Source: DAHUYF01 sp052143095 | Lineage (GTDB): Bacteria > Pseudomonadota > Alphaproteobacteria > ATCC43930 > CGMCC-115725 | Assembly (NCBI GenBank): GCA_052143095.1 | Contig: JBKQTR010000417.1 | Location: 1 to 8,128 of the forward strand | Length of the DNA stretch: 8,128 bases | Direction: 5' to 3' | In this document: piece by piece, positions 1 through 6,532 of the stretch | How the letters are laid out: each line of letters opens with the position of its first letter | Position numbering within the stretch: position 1 is the first letter of the stretch | Translations under genes and position numbers: made by a program | Notes under the pieces: model-generated | Databases searched by the model: none | Told to the model about the DNA's origin: nothing | What the model saw: the letters and a program-made list of their open reading frames with translations, nothing else

Positions 1-53
1 CAGAGCGATCGAACGGGTTGTCCGAAGGACGCACGGTCGGTCCTGCCGCCGCC
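1..53. repeat. Partial copy of intergenic repeat family (copy R1)
   Basis: Bases 1-32 are identical to bases 1211-1242 of the second copy. The following 20 or so bases (gcacggtcggtcctgccgcc) align with the right flank of the third copy (1961-1982) with about three mismatches. The left part lies outside the window. The repeat ends directly against the stop codon of the slipin gene at 54, so it forms that gene's 3' flank. It is in the same orientation as the other two copies. Confidence 0.85.
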
Positions 54-851
54 TCATTTTTTCTCGGCAAGCTTCCCGGCGAGCTCGCCGATGCCGCGCG
101 CCATCGCGACGAATTCGCTCGGCATCATGACAATGGTCATGGTGTTCTGCTCGGCGCCGACCTCGGTGATCATCTGCATGCGCCTGAGCTCCAAAGCGGC
201 GGGGTTCTGCATGATGACCTCCGCGGCGTTGCGCAATTGCTCGGCCGCGTCGAGCTCGGCCTCGGCCTTGATCAGCCGCGCCCGCTTCTCGCGGAGCGCT
301 TCGGCCTCCTGCGCCATGGCGCGCTGCATGGTCGGCGGGATCTCCACGTTCTTCATCTGCACGCGCTCGACGACGACGCCCCACGGTTCCGTGACGGCAT
401 CGATGGACTTCTTCATCAACTCCGAGATCGTATCCTGCGCCTTGAGGATGTCGTCGAGCGTGTGCTGGCCGAGGACGGTGCGCAGGGCCGTGAGCGCGAC
501 CTGCTCGACGGCGTTCGCCACGCCCCGCACCTCTATGGTGGCGCGCTCCGGGTCCATGATGCGGTACCAGATGACCGTGTCCACCTTGATCGGGACATTG
601 TCGCGGGTGATGCCCTCCTGCTGTTCGACCGCCGCCGTCACGGTGCGCAGATCCACCTTGACCTGCCACTCCAGGAAAATCCACACGATGTAAAGGCCGG
701 GACCTGCCGTGCGATTGAATTTCCCCAGGCGAAAGACGACCGCGCGCTCGTATTGGTTGGCGATGCGGAGACTGCGGAGCACCGCGGCGGCGACCGCTAT
801 GGCGATGACCGTCAGGACCGGGTGTGACGAGAAAAAATATGCTGCGTCCAT
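54..851 (-). CDS. SPFH/Band 7 (stomatin/slipin-like) membrane protein
   Basis: This 265-residue protein has one N-terminal hydrophobic segment (about residues 10-26), then a classical SPFH/Band 7 domain starting near 'YERAVVFRLGKF' and 'AGPGLYIVWIF', including 'DNVPIKVDTVIWYRI' and 'TALRTVLGQHTLDDIL'. A charged coiled-coil-like stretch rich in Ala, Glu and Arg ('MAQEAEALREKRARLIKAEAELDAA' region) follows. Family members are inner-membrane proteins that oligomerise and are linked to membrane microdomains and to regulation of membrane proteases; that role is family knowledge. I chose the ATG at 851 because a GGCGGAG motif lies 7 nt upstream; the GTG at 857 would be only 1 nt from it. Slipins are often paired with an NfeD gene, but none is visible upstream. 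The C-terminus is 'LAEKK', and the stop abuts a repeat. Confidence 0.9.
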   Translation of the reverse strand: MDAAYFFSSHPVLTVIAIAVAAAVLRSLRIANQYERAVVFRLGKFNRTAGPGLYIVWIFLEWQVKVDLRTVTAAVEQQEGITRDNVPIKVDTVIWYRIMDPERATIEVRGVANAVEQVALTALRTVLGQHTLDDILKAQDTISELMKKSIDAVTEPWGVVVERVQMKNVEIPPTMQRAMAQEAEALREKRARLIKAEAELDAAEQLRNAAEVIMQNPAALELRRMQMITEVGAEQNTMTIVMMPSEFVAMARGIGELAGKLAEKK

Positions 852-1059
852 GATCACGCTCCGCCTGAGATTGCCGAGAGCTCACGCGACACTAGAGGAA
901 TCCGAGGCCCTACATAACCCCCGCTCGCCCGTCTCAGGGGCCGAGCGTTTGAATAAGCCCCCGCCGCCCACCACACCCTCGAGCTTGCGGTCCGGCGCGC
1001 GATACCGCTGCATCACCAGCGGGTCGTGGCCGGGCCCGATATGCCGGGGCGGCGCGGCC
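852..1059. other. Intergenic region upstream of slipin gene, no confident gene
   Basis: The first 30 bases hold the slipin ribosome binding site. From about 945 to 1059 the DNA is very GC-rich and open on the minus strand (readable as '...HDPLVMQRYRAPDRKLEGV...'), but this frame has no start of its own and runs in from the neighbouring repeat. I do not recognise the peptide. It could be a decayed gene end or chance openness in GC-rich DNA. I see no strong promoter. Confidence 0.4.
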
Positions 1060-1285
1060 TTGAATTTTCCGGGTTGGCCAGGATGAGGTGAGATCGAATC
1101 CGGCATCATCGTTTGGTGCCGTTCCCGATATCTTCCTCGTCCTGAGGAGCGGTCCGCAGGACCGGACAACCCGGCCGACCGCTTGCGGTCGGCCCCGGAG
1201 GGTTCGATCGCAGAGCGATCGAACGGGTTGTCCGAAGGACGCATGGCGGTCATGCAGGCCCGGCGTCGACAGGCTTCCCGAATTG
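1060..1285. repeat. Intergenic repeat family, complete copy R2 with long hairpin core
   Basis: The left flank (1060-1150, beginning ttgaattttccgggttggcc) and right flank (about 1232-1285, gaaggacgcatggcggtcat onward to cttcccgaat) align with copy R3 at 1844-2005. Between the shared 'cctgaggagc' and 'cgaaggacgc' blocks this copy carries about 80 bp of hairpins where R3 has about 20 bp. The core resembles short interspersed palindromic repeats that I remember from Bradyrhizobium-like genomes. Non-coding is the best reading; long open frames across it on the minus strand are artefacts of GC richness. Confidence 0.85.
1138..1241. other. Multi-branched (cloverleaf-like) inverted repeat in R2
   Basis: Directly visible pairings are: an outermost cgtcct (1138-1143) with aggacg (1236-1241); a small hairpin ggtcc-gca-ggacc (1151-1163); a 10-bp stem cggacaaccc (1163-1172) with gggttgtccg (1225-1234); and inside it two perfect 10-bp hairpins, ggccgaccgc-tt-gcggtcggcc (1173-1194) and gttcgatcgc-aga-gcgatcgaac (1202-1224). 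The small hairpin and the 10-bp outer stem share base 1163, so they would abut. The second inner hairpin ends exactly where the closing arm begins. This nested design is unlikely by chance. It could act as DNA cruciform or RNA structure. Confidence 0.8.
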
Positions 1286-1311
1286 ATCGACTCCGGAGCC
1301 ACTGATACTGT
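1283..1311 (+). promoter_or_regulatory. Candidate sigma-70 promoter for the SnoaL-like gene
   Basis: TTGATC (1283-1288) and TACTGT (1306-1311) are 17 bp apart, and the -10 is preceded by an extended 'TG-N' (1303-1305). Transcription would begin about 24 bases before the GTG start. The -35 lies in the right flank of repeat R2. The match to consensus is only moderate. Confidence 0.3.
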
Positions 1312-1341
1312 AATCCTCCAATCTTCTTCGCAGCTGGTGCC

Positions 1342-1776
1342 GTGGCAGAGACTCCCACAATCCAAGACAACAACAAGGCGCTCGTGCAGGCGAGCTTCGA
1401 TCGTTGGAAAAGCGGCACCGGCAGCCCCTTCGAACTGCTCGTCCCCGAGGCCGAGTGGACGATCGTCGGGTCGTCCCCCTTGTCGAAAACCTATCGCCGG
1501 CAGGACTTCCTCGACGAGGTGATCGGCCCGTTCAACGCCCGCATGTCGACGCCGCTGGTTCCGACCGTTCAGGGACTCTATGCCGATGGTGACATGGTCA
1601 TCATCCTGTTCGACGCCGCCGCCACGGCGAGGGATGGGCAACCCTATCGCAACACCTACACTTGGTATTTCCGGATGAGGGACGCGAAGGTTGTCAACGT
1701 CACTGCTTTCTTCGACACGAGAGACTTCGATGAATTTTGGACACGCGTGGCACCAGCGCGAGATGGTCGCCGATAG
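1342..1776 (+). CDS. NTF2/SnoaL-like fold protein (ketosteroid isomerase-related)
   Basis: The gene encodes 144 residues, the usual size of a single-domain NTF2-like protein. The order of elements fits the fold: an N-terminal helix ('NKALVQASFDRWKSG'), then 'FELLVPEAEWTIVG' typical of the first strand, a helix with 'FLDEVIGPFNARM', then strands 'GDMVIILFDAAATARDGQPY', 'NTYTWYFRMRDAKVVNVTAFFD' and the end motif 'FFDTRDFDEFW'. Proteins of this type include small isomerases, hydrolases and non-enzymatic binding proteins; the substrate cannot be named. The start is GTG at 1342, the only plausible one, because an in-frame stop occurs at 1303. No good Shine-Dalgarno sequence is seen, so translation may be weak or leaderless-like. 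It stands alone between two repeat copies and has no operon partner. Confidence 0.82.
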   Translation: MAETPTIQDNNKALVQASFDRWKSGTGSPFELLVPEAEWTIVGSSPLSKTYRRQDFLDEVIGPFNARMSTPLVPTVQGLYADGDMVIILFDAAATARDGQPYRNTYTWYFRMRDAKVVNVTAFFDTRDFDEFWTRVAPARDGRR

Positions 1777-1811
1777 TCCGAGAGATCGTGTCGCAGGTTG
1801 AGAGCGAAATT

Positions 1812-1841
1812 GTGAATTTGTCGACTCCGACCCCATTAACG
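1812..1841. repeat. 30-nt direct repeat, left copy
   Basis: This block (beginning gtgaatttgtcgactccgac) matches 2024-2053 at 23 of 30 positions in the same orientation. It ends 2 bases before the start of intergenic repeat R3, so the pair brackets R3 on both sides. Confidence 0.65.
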
Positions 1842-1843
1842 TA

Positions 1844-2005
1844 TTGAACTTTCCGGGTTGGCCCGGATGAGGTGAGATTAAATCGGGCGTCATCCTTTGA
1901 TGCCATTCCCAATCCTTCCTCATCCTGAGGAGCGATGCGAGGCATCGCGTCTCGAAGGACGCACGGGCGGTCATGCAGCCGCGGCGTCGGCGCACCTTCC
2001 CGAAT
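1844..2005. repeat. Intergenic repeat family, copy R3 with short hairpin core
   Basis: The left flank (1844-1931, ttgaactttccgggttggcc onward) and right flank (1953-2005, cgaaggacgcacgggcggtc onward to cttcccgaat) align with R2. The core is a single 7-bp hairpin gcgatgc-gag-gcatcgc (1932-1948), enclosed by tcct (1923-1926) and agga (1956-1959). Same orientation as R1 and R2. Non-coding. Confidence 0.85.
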
Positions 2006-2023
2006 CGGCTGGTTTGCGGTTTC

Positions 2024-2053
2024 GTGATTTAGTCAACTCTGACCCGATTAAGT
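2024..2053. repeat. 30-nt direct repeat, right copy
   Basis: This is the partner of 1812-1841 (gtgatttagtcaactctgac onward). It lies 18 bases beyond the right edge of R3. An 'actctgacccgattaa' core is shared with substitutions. It may be an older repeat into which R3 moved, or part of a larger composite repeat. Confidence 0.65.
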
Positions 2054-2090
2054 TTTTACAATCTTGAGGCTCGCGGGGCGGAGAAGGACC

Positions 2091-2110
2091 TGGCGCGAGG
2101 TGGAGCGCCA
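2091..2110 (-). terminator. Possible weak hairpin after dctM
   Basis: TGGCGC (2091-2096) and GCGCCA (2105-2110) can form a 6-bp stem with an 8-nt loop, starting 15 bases after the dctM stop. No T-run follows on the minus strand, so a classic intrinsic terminator is not supported. Confidence 0.25.
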
Positions 2111-2124
2111 CATGCAAGAGACGG

Positions 2125-3462
2125 CTAAGGACAGATGTAGCCGGTGCCCGCCGGCGATTTGAAGCAACCCACGGATTCCGGCACAGTGTGCTTGGGGAGC
2201 CAGAGGATCACGTCCGGCAGGAAGATGGTGAAGGCGATCGTGGCGAAGAACACAATATAGATCGCGAGCGAGGCGCGGAGCGCCTCGGAGAAACGCACGC
2301 CGACGAATTTCGACGACATCAGCAACGCCAGGCCGTAGGGCGGCGTGATGAGGCCGAAGGCCAGGGTGGCGATCAGCACGACGCCCATATGGACGGCGTT
2401 GATGTCGGCCACGCGCGTCAGCTCGTTCACCACCGGCATGAAAATAATCACCGCCGGGATAGGCTCAATGAAATCGCCGACGATGACGAAGACCAGCACA
2501 AGCAGGAACATGACGAGACGCGGGTCGTTGCCGGCAATTGCCGTGATCCAGCCGGAGACGACGATCGGGCCGCGCAGATAGGCGAGCATCCAGCCAAAGG
2601 CGGCGGCGGCCGAAATGGTGATGAGCGGCAGCGAGTAGATGAGTCCGGCATGGCAGAAATCGAGCGGCAGGTCCCGTAGATGCCGTCGGTTGAGAAGCGG
2701 GATCACAGCCAGCAGGATCCAAGCAACCGCGACGACGCCGGCCTCAGTCGGGGTGAACCACCCCGTGGTGATACCGCCCAGCAGGATGACCGGGATCATG
2801 AGGGGCAGCGAGGCGTCGGCCGCCGCGGCAGCGAATTGCCGGAAGGTCGCGCGCGGGCGGCGGAAGCCGGCGGGGCCAAAGAAATAGCAATAGATCATCA
2901 GCCCGAAGCCGATGAGCAGTCCCGGCACCACACCGCCCATAAACAGCCCGGCTATCGAGACATTGCCGACGGCGCCGTAGACCACCGCCAGGATGCTGGG
3001 CGGCACCAGGGCGGCGATGGTCGAACTCGCGGCGATCAGCGCCGCGACGAAGTCGGGCGAATAACCCTCACGCGCCATGGGCTGGGCCAAGGTCCGGCTC
3101 AACACGGCGACATCGGCCGAGGACGAGCCGGAGATGCCGGAGAAGAACATGCTGAAGACCGTCACCACCTGCGCCAGACCGCCGCGCAGATGGCCGACCA
3201 TCGCCTGCGACAGGTTGGCAATGCGGATCACCACATTGGCCGAGGTCATGAGCTCGCCGACGAGCAGGAAGAACGGCACCGCGAGCAGCGCCGTGGCATC
3301 GACGCCGTTGAACATCTGGGTGATCATCGAGGTGAGCGTCACCTCGGTGAAGAGCGTGCCGATAAGCACGCCCGCCATCAGCGAGAAAGCGACCGGCACG
3401 CCGAGATAGCCGAAGACCAGGAACAGCACGACCATCAGGCCGAGGATGCCGGCGTTGGTCAT
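2125..3462 (-). CDS. dctM: TRAP transporter large permease subunit (DctM type)
   Basis: This 445-residue protein is almost entirely hydrophobic with about a dozen membrane segments, and the length is normal for DctM. Family signatures are clear: 'FFSGISGSSSADVAVL' (106-121), 'GGITTGWFTPTEAG' (229-242), 'GDFIEPIPAVIIFMPV' (329-344) and 'GLITPPYGLALLMSSK' (370-385). It is the ion-coupled, solute-translocating subunit of a TRAP importer in the inner membrane. I chose ATG 3462 ('MTNAGILGL'), not an earlier in-frame ATG at 3534, because the extra residues are polar, overlap dctQ and do not fit the family; a weak ACGAG lies a few bases upstream. Only 10 bp separate it from the dctQ stop, so translation is probably coupled. 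The last 17 or so residues ('ESVGCFKSPAGTGYICP') look unlike a usual DctM tail. Confidence 0.93.
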   Translation of the reverse strand: MTNAGILGLMVVLFLVFGYLGVPVAFSLMAGVLIGTLFTEVTLTSMITQMFNGVDATALLAVPFFLLVGELMTSANVVIRIANLSQAMVGHLRGGLAQVVTVFSMFFSGISGSSSADVAVLSRTLAQPMAREGYSPDFVAALIAASSTIAALVPPSILAVVYGAVGNVSIAGLFMGGVVPGLLIGFGLMIYCYFFGPAGFRRPRATFRQFAAAAADASLPLMIPVILLGGITTGWFTPTEAGVVAVAWILLAVIPLLNRRHLRDLPLDFCHAGLIYSLPLITISAAAAFGWMLAYLRGPIVVSGWITAIAGNDPRLVMFLLVLVFVIVGDFIEPIPAVIIFMPVVNELTRVADINAVHMGVVLIATLAFGLITPPYGLALLMSSKFVGVRFSEALRASLAIYIVFFATIAFTIFLPDVILWLPKHTVPESVGCFKSPAGTGYICP

Positions 3463-3472
3463 GGGCTCGTGC

Positions 3473-4027
3473 TCACACGATCGCTGCGGGCTCGGGCTTC
3501 TCGTCGACGCCCTCGAAGCCGTGGCGCCAGCCATTCCAAATCTGCTCGATGCTGAAGAGCGCCACGAGCGCGCCCGAGACGGGGATGATTGCGAACAAAT
3601 AGGCGATCGGCAGCATCGAGGGCATGCGGAAGCTCTCGAATCCCTTGAGGAAATTGAGCCAGCCGAACCAGATCATGGCGAACCCGACGCCGAGCACGAC
3701 GGCGCGGGTGCCGATCTCGACGGCAAAGCGCGTGCGCTCATGCAGCGATTCCGCGATGGCGGTGAGGCAGAGGTGGTCGTTGCGCCGGGTGGCGACGCCC
3801 GCGCCGATGAAGACGCCGTAGACGAAGGAAGCCGAGGTCACCTCCTGCAGCGATAGTACGGGATGGCCCAGCGTACGCGTCAGGATGTCGATGAGCGTCG
3901 AGGCGGAGAAGCCGAGCAGCGCCAGACCGCACAGCATCATCAGCAGCTTCTCCAGCGCGTCGAGCGCCGGCCATTTGAGATGGCGTTGCCGTGACAGCAC
4001 CAGCCGATCCCAATAGCCCCCGCTCAT
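3473..4027 (-). CDS. dctQ: TRAP transporter small permease subunit (DctQ type)
   Basis: The 184-residue protein has four predicted membrane segments (about 26-50, 62-82, 105-126, 138-162), the normal DctQ topology. The region 'QEVTSASFVYGVFIGAGVATRR' followed by 'NDHL' contains the conserved glutamate and the Arg/His-rich cytoplasmic stretch of the family, and 'FESFRMPSMLPIAYLFAIIP' matches the usual segment before the last helix. DctQ is the small membrane partner of DctM, required for TRAP transport. The ATG at 4027 is preceded by GGAG with 6-nt spacing. It lies between dctP and dctM as in most three-gene TRAP operons. The C-terminus is short and charged ('DEKPEPAAIV'). Confidence 0.92.
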   Translation of the reverse strand: MSGGYWDRLVLSRQRHLKWPALDALEKLLMMLCGLALLGFSASTLIDILTRTLGHPVLSLQEVTSASFVYGVFIGAGVATRRNDHLCLTAIAESLHERTRFAVEIGTRAVVLGVGFAMIWFGWLNFLKGFESFRMPSMLPIAYLFAIIPVSGALVALFSIEQIWNGWRHGFEGVDEKPEPAAIV

Positions 4028-4057
4028 GACCCGCTCCGCCGCTGTGTCTTCCGAGGG

Positions 4058-5062
4058 CTATTGCAGGCTGCGAATGATCTGCAGGATCTCCACCGCGTGC
4101 GGGCCGAGCTGTTTCGCAATCTGGTCCTGGATCGGCTCAGCGGTGTTGATGAAGCCAGACTTGTCGACGTCTTTGACGAATTTGACGCCGATCTTCTCGA
4201 GCTTGCCGAGCGACTCATGCTCGAGCGCGAAAGCCTTGGCGGGCTCATTCCGGCCGACCTCGTCGGCCGCGATTTGGACCCACTTCTTCTGCTCGTCGTT
4301 GAAGCTGGTCCAGGCCTTTTCGCTTACCCACAATACAGAGTTGTTGGCCTCGTGCTCGGTCACCGACATGATCGGCGCCACCTCGTAGTGCTTGTTCGAC
4401 AGATAGACGTTGATGCTGTTCTCGGCCATATCGACCACGCCAGTCTGCAGCGCGGTGTAGACGTCGCCGAAGGGCATGTGCACGATCTGCGCGCCATAGG
4501 CTGGGAACATGGTGTCCTCGGTCGGCGTCGCCTGCACACGGACCTTGACGCCCTTGATGTCGGCTAGGTTGTGGATCTCGCGCTTGCCGTAGAGATTGCG
4601 CAGGCCGAGCGTCATCACCGTCAGCACGCGTGCGCCCTTCACGGTGTCGTCGAACATGTGGCGCACGGCGCCCACCAGCTTCGGATCGGCGAGCGCCTTC
4701 TTCAGATGGTCTTCCGACTTGAACAGGAAGTGGATCGACATCACCCCCGATTCCGGCGACACGGTGGCGGCATTGGCCGTCGAGCTGATGATGAAATCGA
4801 TGTCGCCGCGTGTAACGAGCTGCAGCATCTGCGGCTCCTGCCCGAGCTGCGCGCCGGGGAACTGATCGACGATGAGCGTCCCCTTGCTCAGCTCCTTCAG
4901 CTTGTCGGCGAAGATGTCGGCCGCAACGCCGTAGCCGGTCGTGTGCGGCTGGTCATAGCCAAGCCGGAAGTCCCTGGCCTCCTGCGCCGCCGCCGGCGTC
5001 GCGCCCAAGGCCAGCACGGCGGCGAGCGCCGCCAGTGCATGGCGGACCCCATAGTTTGGCAT
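4058..5062 (-). CDS. dctP: TRAP transporter substrate-binding protein (DctP type)
   Basis: The 334-residue protein starts with a signal peptide: 'RHALAALAAVLALGATPAAA', with likely cleavage after Ala26, giving a periplasmic solute-binding protein. Family features include 'LGYDQPHTTGYGVAADIFADKL', 'FPGAQLGQEPQMLQLVTRGDID', and the core 'GVKVRVQATPTE', whose Arg175 corresponds to the arginine that in DctP proteins holds the substrate carboxylate. 'MPFGDVYTALQTGVVDMAEN' follows. This suggests a carboxylate-bearing ligand, but the compound is not identifiable. A strong GGGGGAGG lies just upstream of the ATG at 5062. It is first in the dctP-dctQ-dctM operon, with 30 bp to dctQ. Length is normal. 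Confidence 0.94.
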   Translation of the reverse strand: MPNYGVRHALAALAAVLALGATPAAAQEARDFRLGYDQPHTTGYGVAADIFADKLKELSKGTLIVDQFPGAQLGQEPQMLQLVTRGDIDFIISSTANAATVSPESGVMSIHFLFKSEDHLKKALADPKLVGAVRHMFDDTVKGARVLTVMTLGLRNLYGKREIHNLADIKGVKVRVQATPTEDTMFPAYGAQIVHMPFGDVYTALQTGVVDMAENSINVYLSNKHYEVAPIMSVTEHEANNSVLWVSEKAWTSFNDEQKKWVQIAADEVGRNEPAKAFALEHESLGKLEKIGVKFVKDVDKSGFINTAEPIQDQIAKQLGPHAVEILQIIRSLQ

Positions 5063-5100
5063 TACCTCCCCCTGTTCCTTTTGTTTGCTTCTCGGGGGAT

Positions 5101-5129
5101 CATCGCATTCGCGCTGCGCCCGTGCAATT
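5101..5129 (-). promoter_or_regulatory. Candidate promoter for dctPQM
   Basis: On the minus strand TTGCAC (5129-5124) and GATGAT (5106-5101) are separated by 17 bp, placing a start of transcription roughly 30 bases before the dctP ATG. The -10 matches consensus at 4 of 6 positions and the -35 only at 3, so this is tentative. Confidence 0.28.
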
Positions 5130-5200
5130 TCTATCGCGGCTCTCGTGCTCGGCCCGGCGCCTTCCGCCGCTCTGCTTCACGCGTCCCTCGTCGGAAAGGC

Positions 5201-5222
5201 GCCCGCCGGGCGATCGGCGGGC
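5201..5222 (-). terminator. GC-rich hairpin between the oxidoreductase and dctP
   Basis: GCCCGCCG (5201-5208) and CGGCGGGC (5215-5222) form a perfect 8-bp stem with a 6-nt loop. On the minus strand it is followed by GCCTTTCC, not a true T-run. It sits about 90 bp after the oxidoreductase stop and could reduce read-through into dctP. The rest of the 248-bp gap shows nothing I can name. Confidence 0.35.
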
Positions 5223-5310
5223 ACCGTGGCTGCCTTCTGGACACCGACCCTGACGGTCTGCCTGCTGTGAGTGTGGGGGGCGATGGCTGCGGCATCGGTT
5301 GGGCGCCAGG

Positions 5311-6468
5311 TCACTTCCGCTGGAACGCCGGCATCACCGCCTCGGCCACCCATTGGAACTGCTCCAGCATGGTCTGCTGCGGTGTTCCCATGCTGGTGCT
5401 GAGATTTATGCATTCCAGCCCAGGATAGCGCTCCTCGAGCCGCTTCAGGTGCTCGATCAGGCCCTCGGGCGTGCCGGCGAACCAGGCGCCGGCCCGCATG
5501 TAGTGCTCTACTGTCGGCACACCCGCCGCGGCCCAACCGCCGCGCCGGGCAACGGCGTCGATCTGCGCCGGCGTCATCCCCGGCATGAAGCCGAGGGGGG
5601 CGAACATCTTCACATGTTCCTCGTAGAGCGGCGCGATTTCGCGGACGGCCTGCTCGCGCGTCCTGGCGAGATGGAAGAAGATGCCGACCATCAGGTTCTC
5701 GCCGAGTTTCAAGGTCTGCCCTGCTCGCGCGGCTGCTTCCTGATAGGCATGGATCGGATTGTGCTCCATCGTCGCGGCGCCGCCGCCAACGGCGCCCTTG
5801 ATTCCGTATTTGAGCATGAAATCGATGCCGCGGGCCTGGGCGCTGACGATCGGCTGCCAAGTCTCTACCGGGCGGTGGATCGGCCGTGGCACCAGCGTGA
5901 TCTCCTTCAACCCGTAGCCGCGATAGGGCACGTCGGGCGGCAGTGTGTAGTGCTTGCCGCGGTGCGAAAAAGTCTCGTTGTTGAACGCCTTGAAGATGAT
6001 CTCGACCTGCTCCTCGAAGAGTTCGCGGTTGGCGTTCTGATCGATGATCGGCGCGCCAAAGGTTTCCACTTCACGCGAATGGTACCCGCGGCCCACGCCG
6101 AAGATGGTGCGTCCTCCGGTCAGAACGTCGGCGGTGGCAAAGTCCTCCGCGAGCCGCAGAGGGTGCCACATCGGCGCGATGTTGAAACCACAGCCGATGC
6201 GGAGCGTCTTGGTCATGTGGGCAAGATGCACGGCCATCATGAGCAGGTTCGGGATGACTTCGTAGCCTTCGTGCTGAAAGTGGTGCTCGGCGAGCCAAAG
6301 CGTGTCGTAACCCAGCTTGTCCAGCGTCTTGGCGATTGCCTCGGTCTTGGCAAATACGCTCGCGAGGTGTTCGTTGGAGAAACGTCGCTCGTTCACCGGT
6401 GTGGCAGCCTGTCCGCGGTCAGGCAGATCGACATGGCCGGGATAGACCGTGGTGAATTTGTTGATCAT
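5311..6468 (-). CDS. LLM-class flavin-dependent oxidoreductase (luciferase-like monooxygenase)
   Basis: The 385-residue protein has the bacterial-luciferase TIM-barrel pattern: 'LGYDTLWLAEHHFQHEGY' (52-69) with the typical AEHHF motif, 'NLLMMAVHLAHMTKTLRIGCG' (74-94), 'HPLRLAEDFATADVLTGGR' (102-120) and 'FGVGRGYHSREVETFG' (123-138). Family members use reduced FMN and oxygen to oxidise small organic compounds; the substrate is unknown. ATG 6468 is chosen because GGAGGG lies 7 nt upstream. An upstream in-frame extension to 6666 is Arg/Pro/Ser-rich and overlaps the pseudogene in another frame, so it is not coding. It lies on the same strand as the TRAP genes and probably shared a transcript with the broken VOC gene. 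A partner flavin reductase is not in view. Confidence 0.9.
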   Translation of the reverse strand: MINKFTTVYPGHVDLPDRGQAATPVNERRFSNEHLASVFAKTEAIAKTLDKLGYDTLWLAEHHFQHEGYEVIPNLLMMAVHLAHMTKTLRIGCGFNIAPMWHPLRLAEDFATADVLTGGRTIFGVGRGYHSREVETFGAPIIDQNANRELFEEQVEIIFKAFNNETFSHRGKHYTLPPDVPYRGYGLKEITLVPRPIHRPVETWQPIVSAQARGIDFMLKYGIKGAVGGGAATMEHNPIHAYQEAAARAGQTLKLGENLMVGIFFHLARTREQAVREIAPLYEEHVKMFAPLGFMPGMTPAQIDAVARRGGWAAAGVPTVEHYMRAGAWFAGTPEGLIEHLKRLEERYPGLECINLSTSMGTPQQTMLEQFQWVAEAVMPAFQRK

Positions 6469-6532
6469 CCTGCGTCCCTCCGAATGGAGAAGGGTGTTGG
6501 GGGTCGGGCGCGCCGACCGCACAAGTTGAGCA

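Noticed and set aside
18..827. Plus-strand open frame of 269 codons opposite the slipin gene
   Set aside because: Shadow of the SPFH gene; composition dominated by Arg, His, Leu and Asp, and it begins inside repeat R1.
1163..1234. tRNA-like gene suggested by the cloverleaf
   Set aside because: The branches lack tRNA dimensions: two 10-bp hairpins only, no anticodon loop of 7, and no standard TTCRA arm or CCA context. It is better described as an intergenic repeat.
882..1418. Minus-strand open frame of 178 codons
   Set aside because: Runs through repeat R2 and has no family resemblance. Only the last part (883-1059) is noted as unassigned.
934..1995. Long minus-strand open frame (353 codons)
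   Set aside because: It spans both repeat copies and the whole opposite strand of the SnoaL-like gene. The composition is Arg/Gly/Pro-rich and the repeat is translated twice in different contexts, so it is a GC-rich shadow.
1060..2053. CRISPR array
   Set aside because: The repeats are long, palindromic, diverged and hundreds of bases apart, with a gene between them; there are no regular spacers.
2680..3555. Plus-strand open frame of 291 codons opposite dctM and dctQ
   Set aside because: Antisense shadow: extreme His/Arg/Asp/Gln composition, no domain, and the opposite strand encodes clear TRAP permease signatures.
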